In this document: one piece after another, positions 6,396-9,347 of the stretch
Layout: the number at the start of each line of letters is the position of its first letter
Position numbering within the stretch: the first letter of the stretch is position 1
Origin: Candidatus Treponema faecavium
GTDB taxonomy: Bacteria > Spirochaetota > Spirochaetia > Treponematales > Treponemataceae
Length of the DNA: 9,347 nucleotides
NCBI GenBank assembly: GCA_019113455.1
Contig: DXHG01000223.1
Location: 1-9,347 of the forward strand
Direction of reading: 5' to 3'
Made by a program: the position numbers and the translations under genes
The notes under the pieces: generated by a model
Told to the model about the DNA's origin: nothing
Databases searched by the model: none
What the model saw: the letters and a program-made list of their open reading frames with translations, nothing else

Positions 6396-7631
6396 TCAGT
6401 TAATTATCGGCACTACAATTGTGTGCCCGATAGATAAAATTCCTGTTTCGGTAAGATTGTTCGCCATGCACAGATCTGAGACGGTAACTCCGTACCGGCG
6501 GGAGATTCCCCACAGCGTGTCTCCTTTTTGCACCGTGTACACGTCGTTATATATGGAAATATTCTGTTCTTTAAGCGTTGTTTCTACGGCTGTGCGCGTT
6601 CCCTGCGGTATACGCAGCCGGTATGCACTGCCCGGCGGCGTGATGCCGCTGCGGACAGCCGGATTCAGAAAGAGAATCTCGCTTCCGCCTGTCTCTTCGT
6701 GTGCGGCAAGCAGATGCAGGTTAACGCTTCCGTTGAGCACAATCTCTTCAAAGTCCGGCGCAGCAGACTCATCTATATCGGGCAGCTCAACGCCGTACCA
6801 CTCGCTGTTGGTGATAATATCTGCGATGACAAGCAGTTTGGGAACATAATTCATCGATTCGTTTTTTATCAGATTGTGCTCTGACAGATACCAGAATGTC
6901 TTTGTCTCGGCATCTTCCAATGCGCGGCTGAGCGCTCCGGCACCGCAGTTATACGCGGCTATGGCAAGCGGCCAGTCTTCAAACATTGTGTAATTGTCTT
7001 TGAGCTTGCGCAGCGCCGCGTCTGTCGATTTCCACGGATCATAGCGTTCGTCTATCCACTCGTTCTTGTCTAAAAACGGGTGCATGCTGTTTTCCATAAA
7101 CTGCCACATGCCGGTTGCCCCCGATTTGGATACGGCAGTGTTTTTATAATTGGATTCAACAATCGGCAGGTACTGCAGCTCAGGCGGCAGGCCCATCTTT
7201 TTTACCTGGTCGTGTATATAGGCGCGGTAGGGCGCCCCGGCTTCAAGCACTTCTTTGAGCCAGCGCTGCCCATACGCGGATAAATATTCTTCCTTATATT
7301 TCTGAATGAGCGGGTCGTCTTTGGGGTACGGGATAGAAAGCTCCCTGTACGGCGGTTTTTGCCGCGCGCTTTCCTGCGTTTCCGCTTGAACCGTTTGCGC
7401 TGCTGTCTGCTGCGCCTCCTGTTCCGCCTGCAGAAGCTGCTCCGCCGCCATCGTCTGCTCAAGCGACGTCAGATGAATAGTGTCGTCTGCGGTGATGGAC
7501 ATCACCATCGGTTGTGAACCTTCAGGACGCAGCAAGTCGATATGCTCGTTCGTAGCGCCTGCGGGTACCGCCGTAGTGATCAAGCCGAAAAACAGCAACG
7601 GCTTGCATACGCATAAAGAAACAGGCGTCAC
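6396..7631 (-). CDS. Secreted lytic murein transglycosylase (MltD-like, GH23) with C-terminal LysM
   Basis: Lytic transglycosylases cut the MurNAc-GlcNAc bond of peptidoglycan and leave 1,6-anhydroMurNAc ends. The SLT domain (about residues 115-270) has the catalytic glutamate in PIVESNYKN (Glu159), followed by SKSGATGMWQFM, DERYDPWKST and AAYNCGAGAL, as in the MltD group. A C-terminal LysM (about 362-408, YTVQKGDTLWGISRRYGV to IVVP) binds glycan. The N-terminus is an export signal (PLLFFGLITTAVPAGA) followed by a Gln/Ala/Glu-rich linker. I start at GTG 7631 (411 residues): GGAG (7639-7642) lies 7 bases upstream, and GTGA overlaps the stop of the preceding gene. An in-frame ATG at 7661 would add ten residues, including positive charges that suit a signal peptide, but has no good ribosome site. 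It is the middle gene of a three-gene envelope operon. The family call is firm; the start is moderately sure. Confidence 0.92.
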   Translation of the reverse strand: MTPVSLCVCKPLLFFGLITTAVPAGATNEHIDLLRPEGSQPMVMSITADDTIHLTSLEQTMAAEQLLQAEQEAQQTAAQTVQAETQESARQKPPYRELSIPYPKDDPLIQKYKEEYLSAYGQRWLKEVLEAGAPYRAYIHDQVKKMGLPPELQYLPIVESNYKNTAVSKSGATGMWQFMENSMHPFLDKNEWIDERYDPWKSTDAALRKLKDNYTMFEDWPLAIAAYNCGAGALSRALEDAETKTFWYLSEHNLIKNESMNYVPKLLVIADIITNSEWYGVELPDIDESAAPDFEEIVLNGSVNLHLLAAHEETGGSEILFLNPAVRSGITPPGSAYRLRIPQGTRTAVETTLKEQNISIYNDVYTVQKGDTLWGISRRYGVTVSDLCMANNLTETGILSIGHTIVVPIIN

Positions 7632-8686
7632 AGTTTTTCTCCAAAGTATATGCCGGCCCATTCCCAGCGCCCGTGTATTTCAGGGTCTGCCGGAAAATTT
7701 ACTTTTCTGAAATATAAATACCACACAGAAATATAATTACTCCATCCCCAGGTGCGCAGATACGCTTCGTTGGGGTTTGACGACTCATCAAGCTCCGCGC
7801 TGTAGCGGATGCGGTTTCCGCGCATAAAACTGCTCATGGAAAAATGCTCCTGGCTGTTTGTGTCTGTGGCGTCCTGCTTCCATGACATGGCGAAAAAATT
7901 AACCTTGGATTTATATCTGTCCAAATCCTGATAATCGTAGCGCGTAATGGCAGTTTTTACGGCGGTTTCAAGCGCTTCAAGGCTTTCAAATGTCCAGTCT
8001 TTGGGAGAATTATTAAAATCTATGAGCATCCGCGCGTAGTTATATGCGTCAGGGCTGCCGGCAATCTGTATCTCTGCTGCATCGCTTTGTTCAAGAAACA
8101 GCTCGTAGGATTTCATCGCGGAGTCCCATTCCCCTTCTTTTTCATACTCCTGCGCAAGGCGGAAATACAACTCGGTGATATTGACGTTCTCGGAGAATCT
8201 GCTGATAAGCTGCTGAAAATAGTGGATGCGATTCTGCGGATCCGTACTGATGCGGATTAAATTCGTAAGGCATAAAAAATGTATTGAAGCGTCTTTAAGC
8301 AGCAAGTCCGGATACTGCGTAAGAATACGGTCAAAATAGTATTCCGCAAGCGGCTCTCCGTCTGTCTGCAAATATACATGCGCGACCATAAGCAGCCAGT
8401 ATGCGTTATACTGGTCGTCGGGGTGCTGCTCAACGTAATCGGTAAGAAACAGAATAAGCTGCTCGTACTGTTCTGACGCAAGCAGGTTTTCTGCTATCTG
8501 ATTGACCGCAGTGTATCTGCTTTCTGCGCTGAGCCCCGTATCCTGCAATATTAGGCGCAGCTGGCGCTGTGTTTCGGTAAAAGTTGTATCTGAATCAGTG
8601 TTTGTGTAAAGGACAGCCGGTGAACAGGCGGTATATATCATGCTGGCTACGCAGAGCGCAGTAACCGGAATGATGGTATGGAACAT
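7628..8686 (-). CDS. TPR-type probable lipoprotein
   Basis: The 352-residue product has a hydrophobic N-terminus ending IYTAC, so Cys21 is a possible lipidation site. Tyr at -3 is unusual, though spirochaete lipoboxes are loose. The mature part is nearly all helical with tetratricopeptide-like periodicity: EQYEQLILFLTDYVEQHPDD, AEYYFDRILTQYPDL, ELYFRLAQEYEKEGEWDSAMKSYELFLEQ (about residues 70-235). TPR proteins are usually scaffolds for protein complexes. The C-terminal third, rich in Trp and Tyr, is unlike TPR and I do not recognise it. The frame is open upstream to 8869, but that stretch overlaps the divergent gene and its promoter, so I take ATG 8686. No Shine-Dalgarno site precedes it, and the predicted transcript starts at or next to the A of the ATG. 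First gene of the operon; its TGA overlaps the next start. It may organise the transglycosylase. Confidence 0.85.
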   Translation of the reverse strand: MFHTIIPVTALCVASMIYTACSPAVLYTNTDSDTTFTETQRQLRLILQDTGLSAESRYTAVNQIAENLLASEQYEQLILFLTDYVEQHPDDQYNAYWLLMVAHVYLQTDGEPLAEYYFDRILTQYPDLLLKDASIHFLCLTNLIRISTDPQNRIHYFQQLISRFSENVNITELYFRLAQEYEKEGEWDSAMKSYELFLEQSDAAEIQIAGSPDAYNYARMLIDFNNSPKDWTFESLEALETAVKTAITRYDYQDLDRYKSKVNFFAMSWKQDATDTNSQEHFSMSSFMRGNRIRYSAELDESSNPNEAYLRTWGWSNYISVWYLYFRKVNFPADPEIHGRWEWAGIYFGEKL

Positions 8687-8692
8687 ATTTCG

Positions 8693-8721
8693 ATTGTAAC
8701 ATGCGGCTTTGTTATTGGCAA
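8693..8721 (-). promoter_or_regulatory. Promoter of the TPR-transglycosylase-OmpA operon
   Basis: On the minus strand TTGCCA (8716-8721) and TACAAT (8693-8698) are separated by exactly 17 bases; each matches the sigma70 consensus at 5 of 6 positions. The expected start, 7 bases past the -10, is 8686, which is the A of the ATG. The -35 overlaps that of the divergent promoter. Confidence 0.65.
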
Positions 8722-8730
8722 GAGCCGCAT
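8701..8730. promoter_or_regulatory. Inverted repeat, candidate operator between divergent promoters
   Basis: ATGCGGCT (8701-8708) and AGCCGCAT (8723-8730) form a perfect 8-bp inverted repeat around 14 bases. One arm lies in the spacer of each of the two opposing promoters, and the shared -35 region is in the loop. A dimeric regulator bound here would cover both promoters. No regulator gene is visible in the window. Confidence 0.5.
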
Positions 8731-8743
8731 TGTAGTGTATTAT
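8715..8743 (+). promoter_or_regulatory. Promoter of the six-TM membrane protein gene
   Basis: TTGGCA (8715-8720) and TATTAT (8738-8743) are separated by exactly 17 bases; each matches consensus at 5 of 6 positions. Transcription would start near 8750, leaving a leader of about 16 bases before ATG 8766. The leader lacks a clear Shine-Dalgarno site. Confidence 0.6.
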
Positions 8744-8765
8744 AGGCATTGGCAGATTCAACAGC

Positions 8766-9347
8766 ATGAAAGAATTGTTACCTCGTAATACCCGGGCATA
8801 CGCGTCCGTAATCAATATCCTGCTTGCGGCAGGCCTCGTTTTTATCTCAGCCGGCGTACTGCTGCTCATGTATTTCTTTTCAGACGATCACAGCTTTTCC
8901 GGCTTCTGGCTGCCGTCCGTATTTTTTGCAGCCGGTGCGGCGCTCGTCTATCGGTCGTTTACGCGGCGCTGCAATTCCCGCGTTGTGTTCGCCGGTTTCT
9001 TTTTAAGTATCGGTGCTATTTTAATTTTGTTAAGCAATACGCCTGCGGTGCCCGCCTCGATGGCGCAGATATGGCCGCTGTTCGCCGTTATCTGCGCAGT
9101 CTCGCTGCTGTGCAGCGGCGCGTACAAGTATCACAGCCTGCGGCCGCGGTATTTTATTCCGTCGCTGATGCTGTGCTTTTTGGGTATCGTATTCTCTCTG
9201 TTTTCTTTTGATTTGGTAACGGTGTCGTTTTCGGAATTTGCAATACAGTTTTGGCCGTTCATCTTGATTATTGCAGGCATCGGGCTTCTGGTGTTGTTCG
9301 TTTATCAAAAAAAGCTTGAGTCATTTCATTTTGACACGGACGAAAAC
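8766..9347 (+). CDS. Six-segment integral membrane protein, unknown function (3' end off window)
   Basis: The frame is open for 194 codons from ATG 8766 to the window end with no stop, so the C-terminus is missing. I count about six hydrophobic segments: near residues 15-38, 48-65, 73-90, 101-118, 130-148 and 160-180. Short loops contain Arg/Lys (RSFTRRCNSR, YKYHSLRPR), and the visible end is a charged tail (YQKKLESFHFDTDEN). Segments 4 and 6 share a WPL/WPF start followed by a small-residue helix, a pattern reminiscent of small LiaI/LiaF-type or DUF5668-like membrane domains, but I cannot assign a family. No catalytic motif is visible. It is transcribed away from the envelope operon from an overlapping promoter, so the two may be co-regulated; that link is inference. 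Confidence 0.8.
   Translation, partial: MKELLPRNTRAYASVINILLAAGLVFISAGVLLLMYFFSDDHSFSGFWLPSVFFAAGAALVYRSFTRRCNSRVVFAGFFLSIGAILILLSNTPAVPASMAQIWPLFAVICAVSLLCSGAYKYHSLRPRYFIPSLMLCFLGIVFSLFSFDLVTVSFSEFAIQFWPFILIIAGIGLLVLFVYQKKLESFHFDTDEN

Noticed and set aside
8687..8869. Upstream extension of the TPR lipoprotein frame
   Set aside because: It overlaps the divergent gene and both promoters, and would bury the signal peptide about 60 residues into the protein.

Overview
The window reads as a chromosomal segment of a Treponema-like spirochaete, moderately GC-rich and almost fully coding. The lineage call is inference. It rests on two probable secreted lipoproteins with loose lipoboxes, an OmpA-type protein laid out like the T. 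pallidum Tp0624 family, a RecJ with a large central insertion, and a gene set of DNA repair plus envelope functions. I see no mobile element, CRISPR array, tRNA or rRNA.

Left block (1-3988, all minus strand): recO, then thymidine/pyrimidine-nucleoside phosphorylase (deoA/pdp), then recJ, which runs off the left edge. recO and recJ both belong to the RecFOR recombination-repair pathway. The phosphorylase sits between them, only 4 bases upstream of recJ and probably translationally coupled to it. A 141-base gap with its own promoter-like sequence separates recO from deoA. A 25-base imperfect direct repeat lies on each side of recO.

Middle (3989-5003): a 268-base divergent intergenic region, then one plus-strand gene for a small LPP20-like lipoprotein with a good ribosome binding site and a plausible promoter. 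It ends at a strong GC-rich hairpin with T-tracts on both sides, which also ends the convergent operon to its right.

Right block (5003-8686, all minus strand): a tightly packed three-gene operon for a TPR-type probable lipoprotein, a secreted lytic transglycosylase with a C-terminal LysM domain, and an exported OmpA-like protein. The genes overlap by 4 bases or are separated by 2. Together they look like a periplasmic peptidoglycan-remodelling and anchoring module. The OmpA-like domain has lost the aspartate that normally contacts diaminopimelate, which fits the ornithine-containing peptidoglycan of treponemes.

Right edge (8766-9347): a divergent plus-strand gene for a protein with about six membrane segments, cut by the window end. 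Between it and the operon lie two well-formed sigma70-type promoters facing away from each other. Their -35 boxes overlap almost completely, and an 8-bp inverted repeat is placed symmetrically in the two spacers. This is the most striking regulatory structure in the window.
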